From Vanilla planifolia (Eukaryota > Streptophyta > Magnoliopsida > Asparagales > Orchidaceae): a stretch of DNA of 64,000 nt. Both the position numbers and the translations under genes were made by a program. Every line of letters starts with the position of its first letter. Position 1 is the stretch's first letter. The stretch is taken from assembly GCA_023846275.1 (NCBI GenBank), contig JAIUJO010000232.1, positions 367,619 to 431,618 of the forward strand, read 5' to 3'. The notes beneath the pieces were generated by a model. It was not told where the DNA came from. It made no database searches and worked only from the letters and a program-made list of their open reading frames with translations. Below are positions 40,900 through 52,690 of the stretch, in pieces.

Positions 40900-41340
40900 G
40901 AAAATGTATTAAAAAAAGTAGATCTTAAATGGTAGAAGGAAGAGGAGTGCATGCGAAATACTTTAACTTATTAGTCATGCACAAAAGATCTAAGCTTTCC
41001 ATCAATAAGGAAAGTAGGAAAAGGAGTTGAATTGATGAAGATAATCAGATAGGTATGGAGTTTATTCAATATTTTAAAGACCTATTGCCCGTTTTGATGT
41101 GAATGACAATATGGAAATAATTCAAAACCTTGGTTCACAATAGGCATTGCATTATTAATAAGGAAGAAATAGGCCCACTCACCTATGAAGGTTCCATGGA
41201 AGATCTGAAAAGAGTAGTGTAAGGTTTGAATAGTAAAATTTAGCAAAGTCTACATGGATTTACTAATTAATTTTTTTTCCCTACTATAACATTATTACAA
41301 AGGACTTACTCGATGCTACTTAACTCTAAACTATCATCCA
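40900..41340 (+). pseudogene. LINE (L1-type) ORF2 fragment, region just before the RT core
   Basis: One plus-strand frame with a few stops gives KSRS, a stop, then VHAKYFNLLVMHKRSKLSI (about 40,914-41,000). This matches the plant LINE block KSR..WL.EGD.NTK(Y/F)FH. It continues with IGMEFIQYFKDLLP, INKEEIGPLTYEGSMEDLKR (matching IT.EEN..L....T.EE(I/L)), LHGFTN, FFF and YYNIITKDLLDAT, the last matching FW..I..D+. in the segment leading into the RT fingers. It is AT-rich and heavily decayed compared with the LINE at 45.4 kb, so it is probably an older, independent insertion. The endonuclease part and the RT core are not seen next to it. Confidence 0.75.
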
Positions 41341-44300
41341 ATGCTTTTAAGACAACAAATTTGTATGACATTATCGTCAAGTTTTTGACAAAAAAACTTT
41401 AGTCAAACAACCCACTAACATCACATAGGTAGGAATTTCTAAGGGATGGATTGCACTTATAAGTGAAAAAAAAACATTTTATAGCATTTTTTGCTAAATG
41501 GTTTTTATGCTATGCAAATCATAAATAAAAGATATATTCTGTTTATTATCTTATACATGTTGTTTGCATTTTATAGGTGCAACTGGGCTTTTTCATTTAA
41601 ATTATCCGAAATGTATCGATTTGTTGCAATCCTCATCTAGTTAGTTATAAACAACAGCTAATTTAGTAGGCACTCTATGGTTTAGTAAGTACTTTATGCT
41701 AATAAATTGCTTCCTTGATGTTTTTCCAAATCATGCAAAGGTGTAAAGTGGGGAGTCTCTATTTCACAAACATTATTTATCATGGATGTAAAGTTTTTAA
41801 GTCGTGGGTTTTTTAATCTCTATTCTACATGGTAAATGGATAGTTTTTAAAGTTTAGGTGCTTTATGCTTACAACTTATCTCTTATTCATTGATGGCATT
41901 CTAAATAAATTCTCATTACAGAACCAAGTGGAATTCTTACATATGCTTCCATAAAAATTTAATGAAAGTATCAATTACTGTAAAAGTACATCTATTGTAT
42001 CACACAAAACCTCAAATTAAAATGTAAACTTAGTCAAGTGTTGAATTGGTTTTATAAAATAATCCATGTAACTCAAATTCTATGGTATCAAGAAAAACAA
42101 GGGCCAAAATTAAGCATCAATGTATTAGCCTAGCTCTTATAACATTACCAAAAAGATAAATAGCAAGAATAATAATGGTTATTAAAAAGTACCAAGATGA
42201 TACTAATTAAGAGTGTGTTAAATTCTAGACCAGCTAACTTCTCAATTGTGATTGATCCACCTAAGTCAATTATAAAATTATTAGAAATGGACACTGAAAA
42301 TTCTTCTAAAAAAGTCGTAACAATCCCTTCGGATTTAATATAACTTCCCAAATGGTAATATGAAAACTATATAAGGTAAATTCTCTAGAAATAAGGAATA
42401 GTGCCACAATAATAAAGATTTTAAACCAACACTATGATGGATATTCTTTAATTCCAACATAATTTGAGGAAAAGTTGTAAAAGTTGTGAGAACCAAGTAC
42501 AAGAATAGCCTAGAAAATTGGGAAGCTATAGAAAATATAGGTTAATTCCCTTAGATAATGCAGAATGCTTAAGCTATATTCATTTACACAAGAAGCAGAA
42601 TTTGTAAGAGATACTACTCTACAAGAATTCATATGCTCCCCTCAATATGTTGGAAACATTTGCTCAACTATGGCTCACAAGTTATGCAAAGAAAATCCAA
42701 TAGATTTAAATTCTTCAAATTACTATAATTAGCAAATTTCATTCAAAATTTCTATTCTTTTATAGTACATAATTAATCAAATTCTATCTTTTCCCTCTGC
42801 ACTTATGAAGTTTGGACTTCAATTATCTTTCAAATTTCTTTCCTATGATCATGAATATGATCTCATCTACTTCTTCATGTCCTACACAAATGATGATAGA
42901 GTTTACAAGTACTTCGACTTGAAGTTAAGTATGACCATAATTAGCATCTTGAATTGGTATAACACAATTTAGTCATTATGGAATATCAAAAATTCAACTT
43001 GACTTTGTTTACTACAACTTTTGGTATTATATGTGGAAAGAATAAATGATTGGTCAACTTTGGAGGAAAATTTCCATGTTTAACACAAATGATTAATTTC
43101 ATTTACTAACCTATACAACATATTTGAAGCATTCCCCCTCAATGATAGTAATAAGACGATGTCAATTTTTGCAATTTGGAATTTTCCTTTGGACATATAG
43201 CTACAACGTTTAGGTTCATATTGTAGGGTGAGAAGGCAATCTGGAATTTGGATTATTCCTTTTATACATTTGAAAAGCATTCTCATCATAATACAAAAGT
43301 ATCAACATGTAAACATTTAATATAATTAAGACATCACACAATTTTGGTAGTCTCTATGATTACACATTAAGAACCTTGAGATGTCAATTTTATAATGTAT
43401 TTTACCAAAAGTTAAAAACAATTAACATTGAACATAGGACATATAGCCTTGCATGAGAACGTCTATGTACATCACATCCTGCATAGGTATAGGGTTTATG
43501 TTAGCTACAAGATCTATTCTAATAGACTTAGAGATTTGTAATAAAGTAGAACAACCATTTCCATTTGCTACTAAACTTGTGAATAGTGAATGCAAAAGGT
43601 AATGAATTAGTGAGTTTATTCTATAAGACAAACATAAGGTCTAAATAGATTTACTAGTTGTCAATATATAAGAATATATTGAATTGTAGCCTTTCTACCT
43701 CAAAAGAAATCAAGTAATGAGCCTTAAAATAGCTTATGAAAATTGGAAGGTCACCTATTAAGTTACCTCCTAGGTACAAGAGAAGAAAATAAATTTGTTG
43801 ATTTATGATTATGAGTAATTCTTAAGGCGTTTGATGAATATATTAGGATTGTATTGACTGGACTTACATACATTATTAATGCCTTATTAAACAAATAAAG
43901 AAAGCCCTCTAATATAAAAAAATTGTGCTAGATATTTGATCCAATGTTAGTATGACCCATTGGTCACTACTATTATGCTTCAATGGATGTATCTAAACTT
44001 TATCTTGATGAAGCCATGGTTGTGCCACTTACAAATGAAAAGGTTCTTGTAGGAAGAAAAGTAGAACAGTTGTTCATAAAGAATTCTATTATAGATAAGA
44101 AACTAAAAGAGAAGAAGACATAAAATGATGAATAAGGGTTCCAAGAATAGAAAATGCCTATGCAAAATCAACTTGGTTGCCCTATGTATAAAGTGAGTAG
44201 AAAATTTAAATATTACAAGAGAAAGAAATCTATAAAGATTAGTAAGATGAACTCTAATGAATCCTCCTAAAGGAAAGAAGAGAAATAAGAATGCTTTATT

Positions 44301-45361
44301 TGAGATAAGCTAGTAAATGGGGACATTTTTGTGCACTTTTAATGGTAAGCAGTTCTATTATTCCTCTAATATGCTTTATTTTAGAAGAAAGACATAAAAA
44401 ATTATCTTAAATATAAAAAATTGGTCTCCAACTACAATAAGAAAGAAGATCATGCAAATTATTTTTTCTTAAGTGACCATTTAAATCAAAACAATGCTAA
44501 TAAATTAATTGAAGTAAAAACGACTAGAGTTGAGCTAGCTAATGTCATACATTAAAAAATAAAGCCAGCTCATTAATTGAATGAGTTTAAAAAAACTTAT
44601 GCCCATCGCCACATTTTATTCTGATTATCTTGTCAACAATTCATGCACTATTTCATGTTCTAGCTATATCAAATGCATTATTTCAAATGTACTACTAGAG
44701 TGGAGCTAGCTACTCTATCAAACGTGTAATATCAAATGAACTATTTCATATGCTAGCTATGCATAAAGAATTCATCTACTATTTCATATGTAAGTTTTCA
44801 TGATATTTTTGGTTAGAAAGAGATAGTTTAAACATTTTTTATGTTAACACAACTAGAACTAAAATGTTTTGGGTCTCCAAATCTAAAAATTGGTTGACTT
44901 TCATATGCTTTTCTTTCATTCAACACTAGAGATGGTGTCTTGAATCTTGATAGTTATTGCTCAAGAAACATGATAAGTGACTTATATCTATTCATCCACT
45001 TGAGAGAGCATGATTGAATTCAATTTACACTTGACGACAACTTCGAGACGTGAATCATTAGAACCAATACTACTTACATTCATCTATTAAAAACCAACTT
45101 TTAGTGCAACTTTCTAAACACAATCACCATAGCATTGAACAATTACGTGACTCTGTGTATAAGGTTATGGGTAATGTCTAATTTTAGTGATTGTATTTTT
45201 ATTAAATATAATAAAGCCATTAATGTATAACATGGAAATAATAAAACTTATGAATTACAATTTAAGATTGTTAAGATAAGTGGATTACAATGATTTACAT
45301 CATGAGTGAATAGTGTTGATTTGTGGCATAAAAGATCATTGCTGAATTCATCCATGGATAC
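41341..45361. other. No recognisable feature apart from short degenerate repeats
   Basis: AT-rich sequence of 4 kb between two LINE fragments. Open frames of 68-69 codons on the minus strand (42,145-42,351, 43,080-43,289, 43,422-43,631) carry no recognisable motif and are not called. Confidence 0.4.
44523..44793. repeat. Short degenerate direct repeats (CTATTTCATATGCTAGCTAT-like)
   Basis: Related motifs recur in a 270-bp stretch. CTAGAG(T)TGGAGCTAGCTA-like blocks lie near 44,523 and 44,695. CACTATTTCATGTTCTAGC, AACTATTTCATATGCTAGC and TACTATTTCATATG lie near 44,646, 44,739 and 44,777. Spacing is irregular. No function is visible. Confidence 0.5.
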
Positions 45362-45367
45362 TAAGCG

Positions 45368-46587
45368 ATTATACAAAATGACATTATCTGCACGGTGCTT
45401 CTCTTCTTTGAGAAGAACATGATGCCGAAGGAGTGGAAGGACACATTGATTGTCCTAATCTCTAAGAGACAGGGTGCATGCATGCTGGAGCTTTTCCGAT
45501 CTATCAGTCCTGTAACACCATATACAAGGTGGTGGCCTGGGTATTGATGGAAAGACTGAAGCCCATGATGCCAATTATCGTCTCACACGAACAAGGTGCC
45601 TTCATCCCTGTATGCAGCATTTTGGATAATATCTTCATCGCACAAGAAATGGCCTCTAGAATGCACTCATGCACTGTAAAAACTTGGCTCATGGCTATCA
45701 AGATTGATATGGAGCAGGCCTATGACTACATGAAATGGGATTTTCTGCTCGGGATGCTAAGGCTTACGGGGTACCCTCCTCTTTGGTGTTAATGGATTGA
45801 AACCTACATCACATTTCAGAGATTTGGGGTACTTATCAATGGTGCTCGACTTCCATAGGTGGAGGCACGGCATGAGCTCTTGCAGGGTTGCTCGCTCTCG
45901 CCTTATCTATATGTCATTGTGAAGGAATATCTCTTCGTGCTGGTGCGTGACTATGAGACCAGACAATTGGTCAGGTTTAGGTCCAGATAGCATACACCAT
46001 AGATCTCACACTTTCTTTACGTGGATGACATCCTCCTGTATGCTTCTGTAACGAGCGAAGCCATGCGCATAGTGCATAGAATCATGAAGGCCTTCAGCAC
46101 TACCACGGGGCTATGTGTGAACTTCTCTAAGTCCAAGGTTTACTTCAACAGAATTATGAGCAGAAAAAAGAGGAGAATGGTGACAAAGAAACTCAGTATG
46201 GAGTGGGGCTAGATGCTTACGTATCTCAGGGTTCCTATTGTGGCGAAGCGTCTGAAGAAAATGGATTTCAATTTCCTATTTTAAAAGATAGAAGACTCTG
46301 TTGCCAATTGGCAGATTCGTTCTCTGTCACTTGCTAGTAGAGTTGCTTTGGCTTCCTCTATTCTTAACACCATCCTGAGTTACATATTATGTCATTGTGT
46401 TGTGTCCTTAGGAGTCATTGATGAGATCGAGAGGAGGATCAGATGCTTCTTGTGGTGTAGGGCTAGCAGTGCGCATACGATGCATTATGCATCCTGGGAT
46501 AGCGTCACATTACCGAAGGATATGGGTTTTCTTTGCTCTATAGGTCCTCTGCATTTGGCAATGCGTTCTACAAATGAAGCACTGTAG
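45368..46587 (+). pseudogene. LINE reverse transcriptase domain, broken
   Basis: The domain would make cDNA from LINE RNA at a nicked target site. KNMMPKEWKDTLIVLI and LFRSIS are in frame 2. After a frame change near 45,508, SCNTIYKVVAWVL, RLKPMMPIIVSHEQGAF and IKIDMEQAYDYMKWDFLL (RT motif A, with its Asp) follow in frame 1. Then come LLQGCSLSPYLYVIV (motif B) and YVDDILLYA at 46,018-46,044 with both catalytic Asp residues intact. After that come GLCVNFSKSK (motif D-like) and ANWQIRSLSLASRVALASSI (thumb region). In-frame stops include TAA at 45,790 and TAG codons between motifs A and YVDD, where coding is otherwise continuous. The frame changes again near 46,574. All motifs are in canonical order. 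Confidence 0.93.
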
Positions 46588-47215
46588 GTGCCTATTGAGC
46601 TGCAAGAATAGTCTCTGGGAGGATATCATGAGGCAGAAATACAATGTGTTGCATGTCTCTTTGAAGAATCCTCGGAACGTTTCCCATGCATGCAAGCTTG
46701 TGCTAGAGGCAATGCCGAGTGTAGTGTCGAACTTTGTATGGAGAATAGGAAACGAGAAGATGCAAAGGTTCGCAGAAGGCAATTGGATTGGCTTCCTCCC
46801 TATCTGCAGTTGCCCTACTTTCATCAATATGAACATTGTGTGGCTGCCGAGCATGGACAAATGCATTACCATGGCTGGAGTTTGGAACGTCAAAAGTATA
46901 AGTGCATGGGCTGGTGATCTCTTGCTAGACAGAGTGCTGCACCTTCCCTGGGCCAGGATGTTTGGACAAGACATGCTACTTCAGGTGCACACTGAGATGA
47001 AGAAGGTTGATAATGGGAGGCTCTACTTGTAACTGAAATGCAGGGCTGATGATGTCACCAAGCAGAGAATCAAGTAGGGTATGGATTAGATGAGGGGATT
47101 ACAGAAGCTCAAAGTGCTGTCGAGTGTGCACATTTTCCTATGGCATGTGGTGTGGGATCACTTCCCTATAGTGATTTGGATGGTCCAAAGAGGACTGCTC
47201 TAGTTTAGCAACTAT
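46574..47215 (+). pseudogene. LINE ORF2 connector and zf-RVT-like segment
   Basis: In frame 2, directly after the RT thumb, the 152-codon open frame at 46,574-47,032 carries SLWEDIMRQKYNVLH and WRIGNEKMQRFAEGNWIG. These match the plant LINE connector W..I...KY and W.IGNG..I.FW.D.W+G. Farther on, LKVLSSVHIFLWHVVWDHFP and MVQRGLL (about 47,100-47,200) match the zf-RVT start (...PP++..F.W+.....L.....L..RG+). The zinc-binding Cys/His residues that should follow are lost at a stop and frame change near 47,200-47,215. The antisense 154-codon frame at 46,510-46,974 is a shadow. Confidence 0.8.
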
Positions 47216-47811
47216 GCTGCTTAAGATAAAGATCAAGGTTATCACAGCAGCAAAGCATCGCAACCTTTACTCATCCATGTCCAGGAGGGACCTTTGCAAC
47301 TCCATTGAACTGCCTATAGCCCATATTTGGGTTCCTCCTACTGGATCGATTAAAGTGAATTGTGATGCTACTGTTGGGGAGGATACCACTGGCCTTGGGT
47401 TGGTGGTGAGGGACTACATGGGGAGACGTTACTGGTGGTTGGTAAAATGGTTATCTCACAGATGGCAAAGCTATGGAGGTTCATGCAATGCTAGAGGCCC
47501 TTGACTTGGTAAGAGATAACCTTTCCCAATATCACGCTGTAGAGATTCAGACGGACTCGATGTCGATGTTGTAGGAGGTTCATATGCTAATCTCTCACCT
47601 GTATGTGGTGGGTCCCTTTGCTGAGGCTATTGAGTGCGTTAGGTGCCTTGATGTGCTAAGTTTTTCCCACATTTGTAGAGAGGGAAATGCACCTACTGAC
47701 TGGGTTGCACATGATGCCTATTATGTTGATTTTGTCTGGGAAAGGGGAGTGTCCATTCCCAAGCCCCTCATCAAACTTATGTTGTTAGATTTCATGTTTG
47801 ACCCTCCATGA
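47214..47811 (+). pseudogene. LINE C-terminal RNase H domain
   Basis: An RNase H domain of the plant-LINE type, which would remove RNA from RNA-DNA hybrids. It starts W(V)PPTGSIKVNCDATVGED in frame 3, with the first catalytic Asp in NCDAT, then GLGLVVRDYMGR. A frame change near 47,460 leads to frame 1, with KAMEVHAMLEALDLV (catalytic Glu), EIQTDSMSML (catalytic Asp), a TAG stop near 47,570, then FSHICREGNAPTDWVAHDAY, which supplies the H.(C/V)RE.N..(A/T)D block and final Asp. The end is LLDFMFDPP and TGA at 47,809-47,811. All four acidic positions persist despite one stop and one frame change, so decay is recent or light. Confidence 0.93.
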
Positions 47812-47870
47812 GGATCATCCGTGATAACCTTTTGTGTGGCTCATGCATCCTTTTGAATAAAAAAAATGCT

Positions 47871-48221
47871 AAAGAAGAACAAAAATTATTACTTTGTAAG
47901 GGATCTACTTAATCGTTGTCGGAATGATGAGTCTATGTGTCTACATTACTGAATAGAAAAAAGCACAAAACCTCAATTAGATCTATATGGCATGTGATGG
48001 CTAAAACACAGTTGGAGCTGCTACAATTAGAATTCTTTTGAAACCCATTCATCCACAAAATCTTGGATGAAGGAAGTAAACTTTTGTGATTATTTATGAC
48101 TATTTTAGATAACATTTTTGTTGTTCACCAATAAGAAAATTGGAATTTGAATAGTTTACATATTTGTTCAATAGATTGCAAAAAGAACCTAACTTATCCT
48201 TAGGGTTTATTAGAACTAAAC
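47871..48221. other. No recognisable feature
   Basis: AT-rich gap between the LINE tail and the copia integrase fragment. The sequence near 48,180-48,221 may be a further decayed part of the integrase, but nothing can be matched with confidence. Confidence 0.4.
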
Positions 48222-48690
48222 AAGTATGTCAATTTAAAAAACGATTAAAAGAATATTGTAATCATAATGGAATATCACTATTTTCTCATAGTTTAGAACA
48301 CCTTAAAAAAATGTAAGTGAGAGATGAAATACAATATTATAAGACATGGATAAGAATACGTTGAATGAGTACGATGTAACAAACATTTTTTCTAGTAAAT
48401 TCATTTATTTCTTGTTATGCAAGTAATAGTGTTCCTATAAGGCATTACTTGATGTTCTCCTTGTGAAGTATCATATGATAAAAAAACTAAAAATATCTCA
48501 CTTGCATGTGTTTTTTCTTAAAAACTTTTTTATTAATGGAAAAAATTTGATAAGCATGATCCAATGTATGATGAGGGAACTTTCTTGCTAAGCTTCATGA
48601 ATAGTAAGTCATACAAATTTTAAATAGAGAACTTAAGCTATAAAAGAAACTATTCATGTGAGGCTTAATGAATCTCCTTGTAGTTGATAT
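48222..48690 (+). pseudogene. Ty1/copia integrase C-terminal remnant
   Basis: A copia integrase, which would insert element DNA into the host chromosome; now dead. KRLKEYCNHNGIS matches the integrase core F(C)...GI. SHSLEHLKK and a degraded VSER follow, which in intact elements read TP..NGV(A/V)ER. Then a decayed LNEY appears. The clearest part is KFDKHDPMYDEGTF, then SFMNSKSYKF (48,543-48,620), matching the copia GKFD.KSDEG.FLGYS..SKAYR block. Next is TIHVRLNESP (about 48,649-48,680), matching ESIHV.F(D/N)E. It is on the opposite strand from the copia RT remnant at 12-13.6 kb and covers a different domain, so the two are separate insertions. RT does not continue downstream. Confidence 0.85.
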
Positions 48691-50239
48691 AGTAGTCAAA
48701 TGTTATTTGATCAAATTGAGAAGCATGAAGAACTGTGTTGATGATGAACCATTACATAACAAAATTAAAGGGAATGTTATAAAAGGACATGATAGAGAAA
48801 ATAGAAAGGAATAAGAATTTCATCAATTTAAAGATGTTTAACATGATTATTGTTTCATTTTCCTACCCATATGTAATAATCATATATTAGTGCTTAGTGT
48901 AGAATTCTATGTAAGACTTTAAGCCAATCCAAATGAATCCCATATTCAAGCTATGACAAAAAATTCTAAATATCCCATTGGAACCAAATCTCTATGCGTA
49001 AGGTGTATTAGATATGAAATAGGTTTTTACTTAGTTACCATGACTAATTTTCATTTTGCATGGAGTATGACAAAAAAGAAGTAGGAATCTATTACATTTT
49101 AGTTTCATGGAAACTCTCATTTCATAGTCCATTAGAAACTTTTTGTATTTTTATTTACAATAGAAATGTAAAATAGAGTAATTAGTAGTCTTTTTTGGAA
49201 TATGAGACAACTTTGAGATTATGGCATACACTTCACCAATTAATTGGTCAATTGATGCATTGTTAGCGTTATAGTATTGTAAAACGAATGAGTTCAACAT
49301 TCTTATACTATGAAAAATGACATTAGAAATCACATCAAGTTAAACATTGTAAAATAGAAGGACAGTATTTTAGGTTTTTTCCACCTAGTGCTGAATTAGT
49401 ACACTTTACAAAACCAATGCTATCAACAGCTTCAGGAGAATTTGGCTAACCTTTTGTATTCACAATCCTTTTAAATTATTCAAACAAAGGGAGGAGAAGC
49501 ATCATTAAATTGAAAGGGAGTTTAGCTCTCATTTATGGAGAAGTTTTTGTTGTGTTAATAATAAACTTCATTGAATATTATTTAGTTTTATTAAAGTTGA
49601 ATGTCTTTCTCCTATTTGTATTATTTTATATGTTGAATATTGGTAGAGTATTAACATTAGAAAAGTTTATGTAATCTTCTCAGGTAGATTGATGATCCTA
49701 TGTCGTGTGATGATTGATGAAAAAGCAACTAATCAAATTATCTACTAATCATTTATTTAAATTCTAATTAACATAGAATAGATGCTAAATGAATGGAAAA
49801 GAAAGTCGAAACTACATGTAATGAAAGTTAAGTTTTTGGTGACATTGTTCAAGAACATGGCATAGCTTTGAAAACATGAGCCACTCAATTTGACTCTAGG
49901 TGCAATGTCTAATAATTCAAAGCACATCATCTACTACTAAAATTGGTTAAAAAAATTAAACCTTTACTTATTACTTTATATCATAAATGTTCATGTTCTT
50001 CCAGCTAAATCATACCATTATGTAAATCTTCCCTCCAAGGAGCCAAAGTGATGAATTAATAGTAATTGATAATATATGTTTAACGTTAATATAGTTAAAC
50101 AAACTCAAGACTAAAACTTCACTTATGTGTCATGAAATAAACTAGACAAAAAGCTTTCATGGAGTCCTAATTTGCAATTTTAGAAAAAGACATCCTTACT
50201 ATATTAGTATGGTCTACATTCCTTCATTGTGCCCCAAGT
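48691..50239. other. No recognisable feature
   Basis: A copia RT domain would be expected after the integrase fragment, but none of its motifs is readable. No satellite blocks or element ends were seen. Confidence 0.4.
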
Positions 50240-52690
50240 GATGTATAGTTAGTATTGTTTGTCATATATGTGCTACAAACACATCATAGTCGTATGCCCA
50301 CCATTCTAACATAAATAAACAAGTTATTATAGTATCATACATCATGATATTAAAAGTTAGATACGGGTGAGACAACTTAATATTTTTTGTTTACAACCAT
50401 TTCATGAACATTAATGTGAAGGCATATGTTGCACATTCTTGCATAGATGCCTTGAATTGATTTGGGATAAAATTGTCATTAAATGACCCAATATCATATG
50501 TGTATGATTAGTAAAAACCTAAAGGTATCACAAAATCAAGATAATTTTGTATAACAATGATTTATATATCATACACATATCCAACAAATTTGTCCTACAG
50601 ATAATAATTCAATGATATAAAGAACATACCTTAGTACTGGCACAATGAAATTGTCATAGTTGTAATGCTATGGAAGTCCAAGCGATCTTAGAGGCTATAG
50701 TAATGACCATGACGAACCATCAGAGTTTCCTGGCTGTCGAGATCCAGTCTGACTTGACCACTACGATTCATGAGGTGATGCAGCTGATTCACTACCCCAA
50801 GGAGAGAGGTATTTACTCGGATGCCCTAAATTATGCGAGAAGCAAGCTGGCTCTATGTTCCACTCATGTTCTTTGGGAGGGCAATGGTCCTGTCGACTAG
50901 ATTGACAAGATGGCATGTTTTTTAGATTTTGTTTGGGATAGGGATATGCCCCTACCCAAGCCTTTGAAAAAGCTTTTGTTGATTGATTTTGTATTTGAGC
51001 CTCCATAAGGGGTTTCGTTTTGTAGGCTTTGGCTGCTTTTGAATCAGAAAGTGCATTAAAATCCAAGAGTCTTACAAGTTTGTGCAAATGTTATTGTACA
51101 TAAATAATCCTCTTTGTAGATGTGTATGATTCTTAAGAAAATTATACATATGCGAGTCATAAGTAGGTTATACTTTTATGTTTATCGTGATTGTACATTG
51201 CAATGTTTTGAAAACTCTAGAATTATTTAAACAATGTGTGATATAATTGCATTATTCTTTCCAATATCCAATATCATACTTGTATGTTATGGTTTGCATA
51301 AAAAAAACTACATGTGCAATATGTGCAATTCAATGGATGATTCAATTCATTCATGTATCAACAGTTTATGAATGTTTAATCAGAAGAGCACAAACTCAAC
51401 ATGGCACTACTAATAGCTACGTAATCTCTTCATAAACAACATTAGACCATTAAAATTATAAAATATTGTTTAATTACTTAAGTAATATAAAGAAATGACT
51501 TTCAACTAAAAATAAGTACCACTTTCCATTTTCTTATTATTTGAAGGAAGAACGAGAATGTTAGTTGCTACAATTTTATGAAATTACATGGATAGCTTTT
51601 GTAATTACATCCTTTTTATCTTAATTTTTGTTATTTCATTCAAATATTCATATTTCAAAAATGTTAGTAAAATCTTTACTCGTCATTTATAAACTCTGTT
51701 ATATTATTGTTATAAGGTATAATATTTGGTCTTATAGTATATGTATTACACTGATTATCACTTAAATAAATTAGTTAAAACATGGTCATATATTATGATA
51801 CTAGATGTTAGACTTGTGTCAAACAACTTAATCATTTTTTGTATTAAAAAATTTCATTTATCATTTAATATGATTAAATCTTTTATTGATTCTCCCAATG
51901 AAGCCTTAAAATGATAAATAAATTTTAGCAAAAATAGAATCAAATGTAAATGTTCCAATAACATATGTGTAGAATTAAGACAAGCCTAGATATATGAAAA
52001 ATTATCAAAATTTGTATATCAAGGATTTGCACATCATACACATATGTAATAAATTTATCCAAAAGGTCATAAGTGAATACTACAAAAGCTCATATCATCA
52101 TACTAGTATAGTTAAACTATCATAGTTATACAATGTGCATAAACTCTCTATAGTACTACATGTTTTTACAAAATTTCACGATAGTGGATGATCCACTTTT
52201 AAGATTTGCACAATCATTAAACAACTTATATGAGTCTTAAGGGGATTATTTTTGTATGATTGTCATGATTTTACATAATATTGTTTTTAAAATCTAAGAG
52301 CTTTTTTAACAATGTGTGATGTATGTTCATCAAACTTTTCAATTTCCTTTATCATATCATATATGCATGATAAGCTTTACATAAGAAAAATATATGTTTA
52401 GTGTAAGTAATGAATTGAGTGATTCAATTTATTCATTTATAAAACATTTATGAATTTTCAATCATAATTGCATGAACACAACATGACAATACAAATGGCT
52501 TATTGATCACTTTGTAAACAAATTAAAGTAATTATAACTTCTAAAATAGAGTTTAGTTAAACATGAAATATAACTAATAGGACTTTCATCGGAACTACGT
52601 TTAGATCATTTCTAATCTTCATATTTCATCATGGTTGGTAATAATTCATTCACTATTTAAATCTTTTCCATATTATTTTTATAAGATATA
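50240..52690 (+). repeat. Two tandem copies of a ~1-kb repeat, first copy interrupted by a LINE
   Basis: Copy a (about 50,240-51,690) and copy b (about 51,700-52,690) share blocks in the same order. Pairs include ACAACTTAATATTTTTTGT with ACAACTTAATCATTTTTTGT, CATATGTGTATGATTAG with CATATGTGTAGAATTAAG, ATCATACACATATCCAACAA with ATCATACACATATGTAATAA, AACAATGTGTGATATAAT with AACAATGTGTGATGTATG, and GATTCAATTCATTCATGTAT with GATTCAATTTATTCATTTAT. The offset is about 1,470 bp left of the LINE and about 1,070 bp right of it, so the LINE accounts for the difference. A third partial copy may begin at about 52,680 (ATAAGATATAACAATTATCC). The family is not recognised. Confidence 0.75.
50668..51080 (+). 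mobile_element. 5'-truncated LINE, RNase H C-terminus only
   Basis: AMEVQAILEAIVMTMTNHQS and LAVEIQSDLTTTIHE (50,666-50,790) carry the RNase H Glu and Asp. THVLWEGNGPVD is followed by TAG where related copies have Trp, then IDKMACFLDFVWDRDMPLPK and PLKKLLLIDFVFEPP end the ORF at 51,006. These line up residue by residue with the C-terminus of the LINE at 45.4-47.9 kb (FVWERGVSIPKPLIKLMLLD). A 3' segment with GAATCAGAAAGTGCATTAAA follows. The insertion starts in the middle of RNase H. Its limits are set by comparison with the uninterrupted repeat copy, whose empty site is near 52,135. The antisense 108-codon frame at 50,761-51,087 is a shadow. Confidence 0.92.

Larger units (their letters stand above)
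45362..47870 (+). mobile_element. 5'-truncated L1-type LINE with RT, zf-RVT-like and RNase H regions
   Basis: The 3' half of a plant LINE ORF2. It begins abruptly inside the segment before the RT core (IIQNDIICTV, FFEKNMMPKEWKDTLIVLI) and runs through RT, a Cys/His-domain-like region and RNase H to a short A-rich tail, GAATAAAAAAAATGCT (about 47,855-47,870). Abrupt 5' truncation with a retained 3' end is the usual result of target-primed reverse transcription. The segment is visibly more GC-rich than everything around it, which suggests later arrival or less decay. At least four frame changes and several in-frame stops make it inactive. Target-site duplications were not identified. Its C-terminus is closely related to the LINE fragment at 50,668-51,080. 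Confidence 0.92.

Noticed and set aside
46510..46974. 154-codon minus-strand frame as a gene
   Set aside because: It is exactly antisense to the LINE connector region, whose sense reading matches the family; a shadow frame.
50761..51087. 108-codon minus-strand frame as a gene
   Set aside because: Antisense shadow of the LINE RNase H C-terminus.
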